Source: Chrysoporthe austroafricana (Eukaryota > Ascomycota > Sordariomycetes > Diaporthales > Cryphonectriaceae). Taken from it: 64,000 nucleotides of DNA. The stretch covers positions 5,437,315-5,501,314 of the forward strand of contig JYIP02000002.1 of assembly GCA_001051155.2 (NCBI GenBank). The letters are read 5' to 3'. Below are positions 47,201-60,244 of the stretch, piece by piece (the stretch's first letter is position 1; each line of letters begins with the position of its first letter). The translations under genes and the position numbers were made by a program. The notes beneath the pieces are model-generated. The model was not told the DNA's origin. It saw only the letters and a list, made by a program, of their open reading frames with translations, and searched no databases.

Positions 47201-47785
47201 GTAATCTCAATAATACAATTAATGCTTGCAAACTTTCTTAAAATAGACCTTTATAAGCATAACTCTATATACCAAGATCTAATAAATATGCTAAAAGATC
47301 CGGATATCGAAAAATATCTGGAAAACTATTAATATTATAAACTGGAAAAAATAATTAGCTGCTATAAGCGAAAATATAAACGTAATCCGTACAGAATTAA
47401 ATACTTAATAAAATGGATAAATTATCCTAGCTATTATAATATATGGATGCCCCGTAATGCTTTAAATGCGAACGAAATAATATATAATTTCGAACGGAAA
47501 TGCGAAATTATAGCCGAATTGCAAGAAAGAGCAAAACGAGAGCGGCTATTAGCAAAGGAAATCCTTAAACTGGGAGATATTATCGTAACTGCCTTACGAA
47601 AACGAAGCAAGCCAAAGCGCAATTTACGAATAGAAAGTGCATTAAAGTAAGCTAGTCCATTTATTCCAAGAAATCGAAAGAACTTATAATGTAATAAGCG
47701 CGCGTTAGGGTAAAGGCGATTGCTAAGTAAAGCAAGTAAATTTCTAACGAATGCAAAAGGCTATTATTTCGTAAATTGCTAGTAA
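44194..47785 (+). pseudogene. pol: B2 pol: RT, RNase H, integrase, chromodomain
   Basis: The N-terminal linker is open at 44264-44470 (METPEIRDYFENSNKLG...). The RT box reads FIND (44984-44989), second Asp kept. The integrase zinc region is mutated. The catalytic core keeps the first Asp (MDFI, 46406-46417), the second (ISDRNSKF) and Glu (QSEIKNR), so the DDE triad is complete only in this B copy. The chromodomain is near 47320-47500, with NYPSYYNIWMPRNALNANEIIYNFE; 47447-47650 is open and basic (RKRSKPKRNL). Ends at TAG TAA near 47780. Confidence 0.88.
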
Positions 47786-48009
47786 ATTCATTTTATTTTT
47801 CTTTTCTTATTAGCGCGTTTATAATTATTATCCTTATTTACTTATTATAGCTAGCCGTATCGTTCCGTTATTACTACTTTTTATTATACTTTTGAATATT
47901 ATTTTTGAATATTAAGCTAGCATTATTATCAATTTCGTTTTACTTTGCTAAGTTTCCGTAAATTCGCAAAGACCGTATTAATAAAGCTATTAATATTATT
48001 AAAATTAAA

Positions 48010-49845
48010 ATGCGTTATATAATTATCAAATTGTATCTTTCTATAAATGCCTCGCTATAGGATTAAAACTAATAAGAAATAATACGTTTAGCTATACTTA
48101 ACTTTTACGCAATACTATACTCTATATCTTAAGAAGAACTTTCCAAAGTCTGCCGAAAAAATAAGACTATATAGTATGCCAAATACGTTTACAAAGTATC
48201 GCTCAAAAACCGCCTTTCTTTAGAAAGATATCAGTAGGCTATATACTTATATAATAGCGAAAGCCGTTTCTACTGTAATACTTACGTAACGAAAAATTAC
48301 TTAAGCAATTTCTTTCGCTATTAGAAAGCTTATACGATAGCCTTTTATCGAGCGCTAATCAGTAAGGGTTATACTAATATAATAAACCGAAAAGTCGAAT
48401 ATAATATTTATATCCTCAATACCGAACTAAGCAGCAGCAATATTAATCGGCCGCTAACTATTAAGAAAGCTTAGGAATTTATTTCATAATACTCTATATT
48501 ATTATAGATTGATCGCTTTAGTTTTATTTACAAAAGATAAGAGCTTTATTCAAATACCCTTACTAATACGGATATTATTACGAGCGAAGATATAGATAAC
48601 GGACTAACGGATAACTCTATTAAAGAAATATTGCCTAAATTCATTCCGAATTCATTTACTATTCGTAATCCTATTTTTGCTTTATATATCCCATTAATAG
48701 CTTATCGTATCCTATTTCCTATTATAATATCGAAAGATAATCGCTTACGAGATAAGTATAGCCGTTATATCAAAGATAAGGCTGGACAAACAATATTAAG
48801 CAATTGCAGCAATTTTACTAAAAAGAAAATAAATGCCGTACGCTATGCAGCCAATATAGCAAAAGTTATTATAATTTACGAATATAGTCGTAATATAGCC
48901 CTTATTGCTTAGAAGAAAATAGCTAAGAATATTAAGCTAGTTTTGGCCAAGCTTAAAGCTCCCGAACCTATTATACTAATCGCTAATCTAAACTTATTTG
49001 CCATAATAGAACGAAATTTCATAACGCTAGCCAAGCGCTATCGAATTATAAACGATATTATCGATTTAACCGAAAACGACTTACCGAATATAGCTAGTCT
49101 GTTAGCTATATTAAGCAAAGCTTTTCGAGCTAGTATTAATAGCACTTTGCTTTTGCAAATTATACCTCGCGCTATCCCCGCCTTATCTATTAAATATAAT
49201 CTCAAATCCAAAGCTATTAAGGCCGAAATTGCAATATATTACCGCATGCTAGCCTTCTATATATCCAAAGAATATATACGCTATAATTTCACTTGGGAAG
49301 GCAATTTCGGCATTAACTGTCTCTATATTGCTAATAGCTTTGCCGTTTATAATAATATTAAGTTTAGCATTATCGGAATTTACGATAATTATATCTAATA
49401 CTTCTTCCCTTTTACTATAAGAAAATATATATACGAGTTCGTTATTTAGTTCCGCAATCTTAATCTTACCGTTTTATTTAACCGGTTAAGCTTATATTTC
49501 ATTATAAACCAAATTTTCCGTTTCGAGTACGATTTCAAAGCTATCAAGATCGTCTTTACTAAAGATAATATAGATTACGATTTCAATACCATTTTTCAGA
49601 AATGGGCTAACGAAAACAAAAACTACTTTAGCGCTACCCGGTTTTTGCAATACCAAAATCGCATAATAGGTTTCAAGTCTTATATTTAAACGCATAAGCT
49701 AGTCAAGACCTTGCAGCTTGATATCCATAACTATATTAACTTTTGCGATTATATCGGAAAGGAAAAACTGTTTGCTATATTCCCTTGCAATTTACTAAAC
49801 TTTAAAGCTATTGCTAAAGCCCGGGAAATTACCTTTAACTAGTAA
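48010..49845 (+). pseudogene. B2 ORF3, best-preserved copy
   Basis: ATG at 48010. Open stretches are 48631-48912 (FIPNSFTIRNPIFALYIPL; SKDNRLRDKYSRYIKDKAG) and 48943-49398 (PIILIANLNLFAIIERNF, IINDIIDLTENDLPNIASLL, EYIRYNFTWEGNFGINCLYI), separated by one TAG. The Trp in FTWEGNF is a stop in B1 (TAA) and B3 (TAG), showing directly that the stops come from RIP. Family unknown. Soluble, mixed alpha/beta in look, no Cys cluster, no clear membrane segment. The frame reaches tandem stops near 49840. Confidence 0.72.
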
Positions 49846-50524
49846 ATATAGCTATTATTTATCGATATAATATTATTAGCAGCATATAATACTGCTTTCT
49901 TCCAATAATTTATAGATTTAATTACTTATATTAAAGATTAATTACAATATCGCTATATAACGACTATATATAGCTATTGGCTTTGCATATTAATATATCC
50001 TATTATAACTTTACTTTACATTCATTATTATTATACTTACTTAATACTCTATTATCTGAAAGCTATACTTTCTATTAATATCTATAAACAATTTTGGTTT
50101 TTAATTATATTTATACCAAATATTTCGGCAATAAATATAACTAAGCATTACCGAAATATACCTGGATATCGGCTAGCCTTATTATATATAAATATTATAT
50201 ATATCCATTTACTTTAAGCATAAACCGATTATAATGGAAAATCAATTCTAAGCCTTTAGCATAAGCAGGTTTTCTTTTAATCCCTAGCATAGGCATATTT
50301 GTTATTCAAATTCCCGGTATGGGCATATTTACCTATTAAGACTCTAGTACGAATCGGCTTTATAAAACGATTATTATTTCCTATATAATCTCTTTTGTCC
50401 AATAGTACTATCGTGCTTTTCCTTGCCGTATAACCCAGAATTCTACTATATCGTACTATTGCCATTCAAAACGTTTTTGATAGTTAGCTTCCTTTATAGA
50501 CAAAAGTTATAAGGGGCCGGCAAT
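49846..50524 (+). other. B2 3' untranslated region with direct repeats
   Basis: No gene seen. The agcataagc-type repeats lie at about 50209-50359 (agcataaaccg, agcataagcagg, agcataggcat, ggtatgggcat, agtacgaatcgg). The purine tract aaggggcc (near 50510-50518) just before the LTR is the clearest plus-strand primer candidate of family B. Confidence 0.6.
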
Positions 50525-50731
50525 TAATAGCAAAACCTATAAATAAGGTAAATTCGTAATAGATTCGCTTAATGAATCTATAGTAAATCCCTTAGTAAAT
50601 ACGCAATGAATTCATTAAGTAAATGCTATACCTTTACCGGGAGGCTTATATAATGCTCTAATGGGCTTTAGCATAGTTTACTTTCTTGGAAAAAGTATGC
50701 TTTATAATATATTTCAGTATATTCACTATTA
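50525..50731 (+). repeat. B2 3' LTR (207 bp)
   Basis: Starts taatagcaaaaccta and ends cactatta; TSD copy ccgtt follows at 50732-50736. Confidence 0.93.
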
Positions 50732-50736
50732 CCGTT

Positions 50737-50798
50737 CTTATTAATATAAACCTTTTAATATTATAATTTATCTTAAAACTATTGCAGCATTTATAATA
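50737..50798 (+). repeat. A7 5' LTR, last part
   Basis: Continuation of the LTR after B2: cttattaatataaacc to gcagcatttataata. Joined to 39702-40075 it gives 436 bp. Confidence 0.85.
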
Positions 50799-50829
50799 TT
50801 TTTACGACTTTTATTTAAGAACGGTTTAG

Positions 50830-52310
50830 TATATACCTTTTAAATAATATTAGAAATACGATAATGCTTTAAATTTTGTCCTTTTCTAGCAATCAAGCTT
50901 TTCAGGAAAAAGCTTTAACTATTTTTATTAACGAACAGCTCTAATAACAAAATATAGCCTTATACTAGCAGCTTAAGGAAATTAAAAACGAAATTTTCCG
51001 CTTTAATGCTTTCCAATAAGCTAAAATTTTCAAGCTTAATAAGCTTAAGCCTTACAAAAGCATTCGAAAAGACTTCTAGGCTTTCTTAACTTAACTTAAA
51101 GCTTATTTCAAATATTACGGCGCTTAATTCAAGACTATTTATAACAAAATCGACTTTGCAGGAAGCCGCTTTGAAAGAACGGCTTTTTAATAGTAAAAGC
51201 TAACTTTCCGTAACTATCTGGACAATAACGAAGATTTCCGTTCTGAAAATACGAAATGCATCTTTTAATGCTATGCTAATTTTGAATCGGCCTTTATTAA
51301 AACTTTTAAAGACCCGGATAAGAAACGTATTGCAATACGGCAATTAAAAGCATTTCGATAAACCGGTTTAATTGCAAATTATATAGCTAAATTCAAACAA
51401 GTTATTACTTATTTTAATTATAAAGACAAACCCTTTATAAATGCTTACTATACGAAATTCAAGGAAAAAATTAAAGACGAGCTTTATAAAGAAAATTAAT
51501 TCAAAAAACTTAGCAAATTCATTAATAAAGCAGTTCGTATCGATAACCGGCTTTACGAACGGCGTTAATAATAATAGAAGAACTATAATAATATCCTGAA
51601 ATATTAACTTAATTCAAGAAAGCGCAAATTCTAATAGAAAACCCGGAATAATATAGCTTATTTAAGCATAATATACGCAAAACTTATAAAATTAAATACT
51701 TTAATACGAAAATAATGCAAGAGAATTACTTGTTATAATTGTAGCAAAAAAGGCTATATCGTACGCAATTGCTATTAAGAAAAGAAGAAATAAAACTGGA
51801 AGCTAATTTTGGAAAAATAAATTAATATCGCTTAGCAATAAGAACTTAATTAGCTAAATAATAATATTTTATCGGAATAAGCAGCAGACTTTAATTATAG
51901 CAGTATAAGCTAAACGGCCTGCTATTAAGATTATTGCTTATTGCACCTTTTAGCAAAAAAAAGTTTAAAATAGTTCTTATGCAAATTTAAAGAATAAAAG
52001 CAATTCGCTAAAAAAAAAAAAGGCCTTATTTACGATACGGCTATAAATAATAGTAATTCAGATTATTTAAGCAATTCTTTAGATGTTAAGAAAGCAGATT
52101 TGAAAAGGTTTCCTTTAAATTATTACTTTGAATAATAATAAAAAGCAATAATAAAAGAAGAAATTAATATATAACGGGTAGAAATACTTATATTAAGCAT
52201 TACATTCGAAGAAATTATATTATAAGATAAGCAGCTAGATAATCTATTAACCTTTATATTTAAGAAAGAATTAAATACGAAAAAAGATAATTATTAATAC
52301 GAAAAATAAA
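50830..52310 (+). pseudogene. gag: A7 gag, main part with CCHC knuckle
   Basis: N-terminal helical region from about 50830, capsid core near 51120-51500 and zinc knuckle at 51731-51772 reading C-YN-C-SKKG-Y-IVRN-C. All three Cys are present, and only the His is Tyr. It is the least damaged knuckle in the window. The start codon is not certain. B3 cuts the frame at 52310; it continues at 62972. Confidence 0.8.
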
Positions 52311-52517
52311 TAATAGCAAAACTTATAAACGAAGTGAATTCGTAATGGATTCGCCTAGTGAATCTATAGTAAATCCCTTAATAAATACGCAATAAATTTA
52401 CTAGGTAAATGCTATACCCTTATTGGGAAGCTTATATAATACCTTAATAAGCTTTAGCGTAATTTACTTTCTTAAAAGAATTATATTTTATAATATATTT
52501 TAGTACGTTTATTATTA
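52311..52517 (+). repeat. B3 5' LTR (207 bp)
   Basis: Starts taatagcaaaactta and ends attatta. The TATA-like box and part of the hairpin are kept. Confidence 0.93.
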
Positions 52518-52565
52518 ATTAATAGCTATGCTTTGCATGCTTTTGCTGCATAATCGGGTTTCGAT

Positions 52566-52719
52566 TATCGGCTTTGTAAAGTAACGGCTCCTATAGGAAT
52601 ATCGATCCTATAGGATAACGGCTTTTATAAAAATATCGGCTTTATAGAATATCGGCTCTTATAAGAATATCGGTTTTATAAAATATCGGCTTTTGTAAAA
52701 GTAGCGTTCTTATAAGAGA
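52566..52719 (+). repeat. B3 leader tandem repeats
   Basis: Array of 16-18 base units as in B1, for example aacggctcctataggaa, tatcgatcctatagga and taacggcttttataaaa. The unit with tcctatagga is fully self-complementary. Confidence 0.75.
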
Positions 52720-55700
52720 TATTACAATCATTTATTAACAATTTATTGCTAATTCATTATAATAATTATTAATAATAACGTTTTATTATTGCGGCTTATC
52801 GATTATATCGAAATTAAGCATTCCGCTTAAGTATACAAGTTTATATAAGCTTTGAACGACTTTGAAAGGAAGGATTGAATTATATTGGATATCAAGATCT
52901 TTTTCGAAATCGCATACGCTTTCGTCAATTGGAAACTTTTGGCCGATTAATACGAAAAAGCGAAGCAAAACTTTAGGGAAGCCAATGCATTTTTGCAGAA
53001 AGCAAAGGCATAAATAGTTAAGCAAAAATAGCCTTTATTATTTAAATATTGGATTTAAAAGGGAAGAAAATCGAATTTCGATAAGAATTTATCCTAGTAA
53101 ATAAGAAAGAATAATATATTCTGAGAAGATTTTTCCAAATATCGCAAATTTCGAAAGCTTGCCGAAATAATAACGGAAAAAGAACGATAATAAATGCTTA
53201 TAGAAATAAACGAAAGCGAAAATACTTTTTAATTTAATAATTCGGAAAATCTATTAAAAAAATTAATTTAGTAATAATTTATCGAAAATCGAAAATATTA
53301 TATATTTAAATATATTAATACTAATAGCGGAATTAAATATATTTATCCATTACGATATTCGACCGAAAATTTAGATTTTAGATTTATTAATAAATCCGGG
53401 AATTCTTTAATTATAGTAAAAAGAATAAATAAAGATAAAAGAAAATAACTAATTTTAGAAAATAAGCATACTTTTTTTTCCTTAATAGGAATTCAGAATC
53501 GGAATGCTTTTAAACAAAATTCTATTATAATTATTTTAGCTAATTTTATAAATTTTATAATAGAAAGTATATTAATGCTCTAATCGGGTTTATCGGATTA
53601 TTTATAGCTTTTCGAGAAAAAAGATTATAAAAAAAAAAAATTAAATAAGAAAAGATCGAATAATTTTATTATTATCTTTTAGAAATACCCAACCCTTTCT
53701 TTCTTAATTATTAGCTTATTGGACTAATTTCTATAGCAACCCGAAATGAAAGCAATTTATTAAAACGGCTTTATTTCGGAAAAAGTAATATATATTGAGT
53801 TTAAAAAAATATTCCGATTGCAATAAGCTTTTAATATGCAAGCATTTCAATCGGAATTTACTAAAAAACCTTTTCCCGTTTCGGTTATGAAATATTATGC
53901 TAATAACGGATATCGTTCTATTAGACCGGTATTTCTTAATATTAAGGAACGTATCTGGCAAATATTTATATTAAGAGCAAAAAGTTAATTAGATTAAAAA
54001 CTATTTTCGGGTTCCGAACCGGATATTGAAATTAATCTTAATTTCCAAAAAGAACTAATTAATAAGCTAGATAAACTACCGAATTTATCGGATTCTAGCG
54101 ATAATAAAAGCAATAATTCTCGAAATTTATTATTTAGCTATAAGCAATCCAAGAATTCCCGAGCTTATCGACTTGATTTACTTAAACCTATAATATTGCC
54201 CGTTAGCATTAATAAAGAATTCAAAAATATAATTATAAAGCAATTCCGATTTTACGAAAATTAGAATAATTATATTAATTTAATAATTATATTTATTATA
54301 AATAGCAAAATTATTATTTGGAAAGACTTTCAAGCTTTTATAGATTAATATAAAATATATATAGCTAGAAATGCAAAATACGCTAAATATTTTAGCTTTT
54401 ATTTACCCGTTTGCTTAATTGAAATAGTATATATTTAGTTTTATTTTATATTATTTTCTTAAAAGTATAAGGATTTTATTTTGTATAAATATAATTAGAA
54501 TTAATAGAAGAAATAATTAAGAAGAAATTTCTTTATATTGCGGAAAACTGTAAAGGATTTGTTAAATGCTTAATAATATTTTAAGAAAAATATACGAAAT
54601 AATTGCAATATTCTGGAATTTACTTATTATATCTGTCGATTTATTAAGCTAGCCGAATATTCAAATTCGTATTTGACTAGAAATATTTGGGATCGGATCG
54701 ATAAAGAATTAATAGCTAAATATTTCGACAGATCTAGTCGAAATAAAAATGCGAAAGATTTCGAAAAATATTTTAAGGCGAAATAAGAGATATAGCATAT
54801 TTTCGAATTAGATCGCATAATAAGATTATTTCGTAAACTTGCGCAATTAATACGGAAAGTTATATAATCGGCTGCTAATTTTCCCAATATTAATATTTAT
54901 TTCCTAACCAATATATTCCCAGGATACCCTAGAAAATTTAAGCCTTAAAAATCTAAATATTTATCTTATTTAATAAAAACGTTTAACTAGCCAAATTTAT
55001 CTAAAAATACTGGATATATCCCGAAATACGAATTCCGAAAGCTCTTACTAAAATAATAACAAAAGCTAATAGATATTCGAAACCAATTACGAAAGCGGAT
55101 AGCCAGATAATAAAATATCTCTAGTACGGCTAGGAAAATATTAATTAATATTATAAATAATAGCAGAAGTTTAATTTCAAAAAACCGAAATTTCCAATCG
55201 CGCTTTTATTATCAATTCGTATAAAAAGATGCTAAAGGACGTTTTGTCTAGTCAATTCTAGCAAATTTTAATATCGATAACGGAAAATTGCAATATAATT
55301 TAGATAAAAAGGATAAGCTAGCTCGAAAAGGCTATTTCCCTATAGATAACGATCTATTTATAACGGATAGCGATAAATACGATAAACAGACCGAAAATAG
55401 CGAAAACCTATAAAAGCAAGAAAACGAATTGGAAGAATAAGCTAATAAGGAAAATATAATAATCGAAAACGATATCTGAATTTTTCGAGCTAAAAAGGCA
55501 AAACTATTAGTAAACGAAAGCATATTCTATATTAAATACTTTATACAATTATCCAGTTAGCTATAAAATTTTCTTAAAATCGATATATAGAAAAGAAAAA
55601 TCTTGGGATATAATATTCCTATACTTATAGTTAAGCCTTATTAAAGCAGCAGCTATATATATGCAAAAGCTGCAGCTAAAGCATACCCGAATAGGCTAAA

Positions 55701-56514
55701 TATAGAGATTTGTATTAATATAAGCGCTAATCGTTATACTATTGCTAAAGAATTGCTAATACAATTCCTTAAAGCAAAAATAGACTGGAACGTAAAAGCC
55801 AAATTCAGAAACGTAAGCCAATTGCTAGCAAAAGGCTAAGCTAAATTCGACTTATATTTCCAGAGCAATAAATATAGCTATTTACTTATATTTCGTATTC
55901 GAATAAGAATTTGAGTATTGGATCGATTAGAAGCAAGCATTTTATTAAGATAAAAATATAATATTCCTTACGAATTAAATATTCTAAATTTAAAATCGTT
56001 TATACGATTTAGTTATTTTAGTAATGCTATAGCGAAAGTAGAAATATTTGCCCGAATGCCAATATAATCCTAGCAGGCAAAAGCCATAACTATTATAATA
56101 ATGCTGCCCAGATCTTATAAGCTAATTTCTATTAATATTAAGCAAATCCTAAAAACGTAATTTTTCTATTTAAGCCGAAATAGAAAGAATAAATGAATTG
56201 CTTAATAGGCTATTAGATTAAGGAAGTCTTAGTAATAAACTAAACAGCAATCCTTTTAAAGATCCAGAAAAACTAATTTCTAGAAATAATCGAACTATTC
56301 CAGACGAATTATATAACCTTGCTAGCGAATTATAATAACTATTACTATATCGCGCGATAATACTTCTTTTAACGAATTAAAGATAGGTTATAGCTTTCAA
56401 GAAAGCTGAATTCAGATTAACTGTTATTTATTAAGCATATTTTCTAATAAATTGCGGAAATTACTAGAAAATAGCTAGAAAAGTACCAATTCCCGGATAT
56501 AAAGATTCTCGAGA
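52719..56514 (+). pseudogene. gag: B3 gag-protease ORF
   Basis: Collinear with B1 and B2. Capsid-like part near 54620-54790. The protease active site near 55711 reads CINISANRY, so the catalytic Asp is Asn. Many RIP stops. Minus-strand ORFs at 52786-53025, 53731-53961, 54627-54887 and 55332-55523 are antisense shadows. Confidence 0.72.
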
Positions 56515-59500
56515 TAAGAAATTATTTCAAAGATAATAATAAACTGAAAATTCGAAAAGATAAAGCTATTAAAGAATCGGAAATTGATTTCAGTATATAC
56601 GTTTGCAAGCATTTACCGGAATTTCTTTATAAAATTATAGAATTAATATAAGCATATATTAGAATTTTTAAAAATATAAATCCCGTTAATATACCAATCG
56701 ATTAATAAATAAAAGTCGATTTGATTAAAAAATAGCAAAACCAGAAAATAAAATAAAAGTTATATTATTTAAATAAAGAAAATTAAAAAGTAATTAACGA
56801 AATTTTGAATAAATTATACTAATAAAGTTAAGCTGAATAGGTTATAAGTATAATGCTATTCGGTTTACTAATTTTTATAATTTGAAAAAATATAAATAGC
56901 CAAAAGAAAAGATATATAATAATTGATTTATATATTTTGAATAAAGTTTCAATTCCCGATATTTATCCTTTGCTATTATAATAAGAAATTATCAAATAGC
57001 TAAAAGGAAAAATATATATTATAGTAATAAATATACGGCAATTTTTCTATTAATTCCTAATATATCCAGATTATAGAAACCGATTTACCGTTATTAGTTA
57101 TTATAATTAAGAAAGGATAAAAATTTTACTTATAAAATTTCGAAATTTACTATTCTATATCTAACGTTTTATAAATTAACTTTTACAATTATATTATAAG
57201 TTTGTTTCCGTTTTTATAAACGATATTATTATTCATTCAATTATAAAACAAAATTATTTGCAATACTTACAAACTATTTTCTCGCTATTTTTATGCAAAA
57301 ATATTTTATTAGCTAGACCCAAGTTATTTCTTGGATATCTTTTAGTCTAGATTTTAGAATTCAAAGTAGACAGATTCGGAATTTCCAATACGGAATACCG
57401 GATGCAAGCTATTCGCAATCTGGAATTCCTTAAAATATTCTAGCAATTAGAAAGATTTATCGGATTTATAGGATACTTATATTACTTAATTCCTAAATAT
57501 AATTATAGAATTAATCTATTTCAGAAAAGAAAAATTAAGATATTAAGCGAAGCTTGCTAATCGAATTATTTATTTTCAAATATAAGATAATAAAACTATA
57601 TTATACAAGCCATTTTCGATTTAATACTAGACGAAATTAATAATTTTTATAATTTCAAAATAGCTTTAGAAGCTAAAAATGCTTTATTTTATTATATTTC
57701 AGATAAACTTCTTTTTATTTAATTGGATGCGTTTAAGGAAATAAAGTTTTTAAGCATTATTTTCCAATTAGCAAACGATTATATATAGAATGGAATATCG
57801 CTTATAGCAAGCATAACCGTATAATTAATCCTTTATTTAAGCAAAACGATTAACGAAATAAAACGAAAGTACTGGCTTATAAAGCTAGAGATAGCTTATT
57901 TAATATAGCTAATATAAAAATTGCAAATAATAATAGAATTAAACCGAGCTAAGCCAGTTTATATCTTTACCGATTATATAGCAATAGTTAGCATTATTTA
58001 TTCGTTATTTATAAATATAATAAATAAGATTAAAGCAAATATGCGGCTAATTTTCGTTTCGGAATACTTAAGCTAATTCGATTTAAAAGCATATTATATA
58101 CCGGGAAAGTCGAACGTTTTCGTAAATGCTATATTAAAATTACTATCTATTCAAAAACTTATCGATAACGAAAGCGTTCTAAATAAAATATAGAAAGACG
58201 AACTTATCCAAATTCTTAATAAAATATCTATAAATAGCGAAATGAAAAGGCGTATTAAGAAAAGATACGAAAAATACCCTTTATAATCCAAAACAATCGA
58301 ATAACTAAAAGATTTAAATAAGGTTGCCCGACTATCTTTTATATTAAATTATAATAGCTTATTATTTCTTAAGGATTATTATAGAAAATAACGACTATAT
58401 ATCCCGAATGAAATAGCATTAGATTTTATTAAGGAAACTTATAATAGAAAATACTATTTCGGCATAAATTGCATATAATATAACTTAACGGATCGATTTG
58501 TTATTAGATATTGCTATGCTAAAATATGCAATTATATATCGATATATCGAGCTTGTAATAAGAATAAAAACGATTTATAGCAACTTTTAAAGAAAATATA
58601 GCTTATATTATCTTTATTAATCCTATTCTATATTATTATTATAAACTTTATTATAGGATTACCGATAATATTATTTACAAATATTATATAAGCTTTAGCT
58701 AAAATGCTATTCTTAAATACATTTCTTACGATTACGGATAAATATTCCAAAATTACAATTATTATATTAAATAACGCAATATATATTGCAGCAAACTAAG
58801 CAACCCTTATTTTACGAATATTTTATATTACTAGCTAAGGAATACTTAAAAGGATTATTTCAGATAAAAATTCGAAATTTCTATCGGAATTCTGGAAATA
58901 TTTGTAAGAAGCTATTGGAACAAAATTTGCTTACTTTACCGTTTCGTATTCGCAAACGGACAGGCAATTTAAAATAAAGAACCGAATAATTGAAATAGCA
59001 ATTCGGCATTTTATAACCGCTTATTTTAATACAGAATAGACCGAAATAATATTAGTATTATAGTTTAATTTGAATAATGCGTATAATCGAATTATAAAAT
59101 ATTTAGCTAGCCAAATACTATTCGGATTTAACTTATTATCAGGCTAGTAAATAGGGGATATAATATTCTTAGCAAAAAAAGTTTTCTAGGAAAAAGCTTA
59201 ACTTTTCATTACCGAAACGCAAATAATAGCCAAATTGTAATATAATAAGCATTATTGCTAAATAGTTTTCGAATTAAATAATTGGGTATATATTCGCTTG
59301 GGTTACGGATATTTATTGCCAAATAATTCATTTCTGAAATTTTTATAATAAAAGATAAGATTTTTCCAGATTATTCGAAAAATAAGGAATTTAGCATATA
59401 AATTGAAATTAATTCCTTATATAAATATCCGTTTAGTAATCTCAGTAATATAATTAATGCTTGCAAATTTTCTTAAAACGGACTTTTATAAATATAATTC

Positions 59501-60020
59501 TATATATTAAAACCCAATAAATATATTAAAGGATTCGGATATCGAAAAATATTTGGAAAATTACTAATATTATAAGCTAGAAAGGATAATTAGCTGCTAT
59601 AAGCGAAAATATAGATATAATCCGTACAAAATTGAATATTTAATAAAATGGATAAATTATTCTAGCTATTATAATATATAAATGTTCCGTAATGCTTTAA
59701 ATGCGAACGAAATAATATATGATTTCGAACCGAAATGCGAAATTATAGCCGAATTGCAAGAAAAAGCAAAGCGAGAGCGGCTATTAGCAGAGAAAATCCT
59801 TAAATCGGGAGATATTATCGTAACTGCCTTACGAAAACGAAGCAAGCTAAAACGCGATTTACGAATAGAAAGTATATTGGAATAAGCTAATTTATTTATT
59901 CCAAGAAATCGAAAAAACCCGTAATGCAATAAGCGCATATTAAAGTAAAAGCGATTGCTAAATAAAGCAAATGAATTTCTGGCAAATGCAAAAGGCTATT
60001 ATTTCGTAAACCGCTAGTAA
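56429..60020 (+). pseudogene. pol: B3 pol: RT, RNase H, integrase, chromodomain
   Basis: Frame -1 to gag-protease. RT box FIND (57219-57224), then IIIHS. The integrase first Asp is lost (INFIIGLP), the second kept (ISDKNSKF), and Glu changed to Lys (QFKIKNR). The chromodomain is near 59560-59740, with NYSSYYNI and MFRNALNANEIIYDFE; 59682-59885 is open and basic at its end. The tandem TAG TAA end is shared with B1 and B2. A plus-strand ORF at 58786-58977 lies in another frame and is a shadow. Confidence 0.86.
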
Positions 60021-60244
60021 ATTTATTTTATTTTTTTCTTCTTACTAACGCGCTTACGATTATTATCCTTATTTATTTATTATAATTAGCTATATCGCCT
60101 TGTTATTATTACTTTTTATTATACTTTTGAATATTATTTTTAAGTATTAAGCTAGTATTATTATCAATTTCGCTTTATTCCGCTAAGTTTCTATAAATTT
60201 GTAAAGACTGTATTAATAAAACTATTAATATTATTAAAACTAAA

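Larger units (their letters stand above)
40076..50731 (+). mobile_element. Element B2: complete 10,656-bp family B chromovirus
   Basis: LTRs at 40076-40282 and 50525-50731, perfect TSD ccgtt (40071-40075 and 50732-50736). All internal landmarks lie at B1 position plus 25,234: protease codon 43482, RT box 44984, ORF3 ATG 48010. It has the longest surviving open stretches of the three B copies, especially in ORF3. Confidence 0.95.

Noticed and set aside
58786..58977. Plus-strand ORF in B3 integrase region
   Set aside because: It lies in a different frame from pol, which at this point aligns with B1 and B2.
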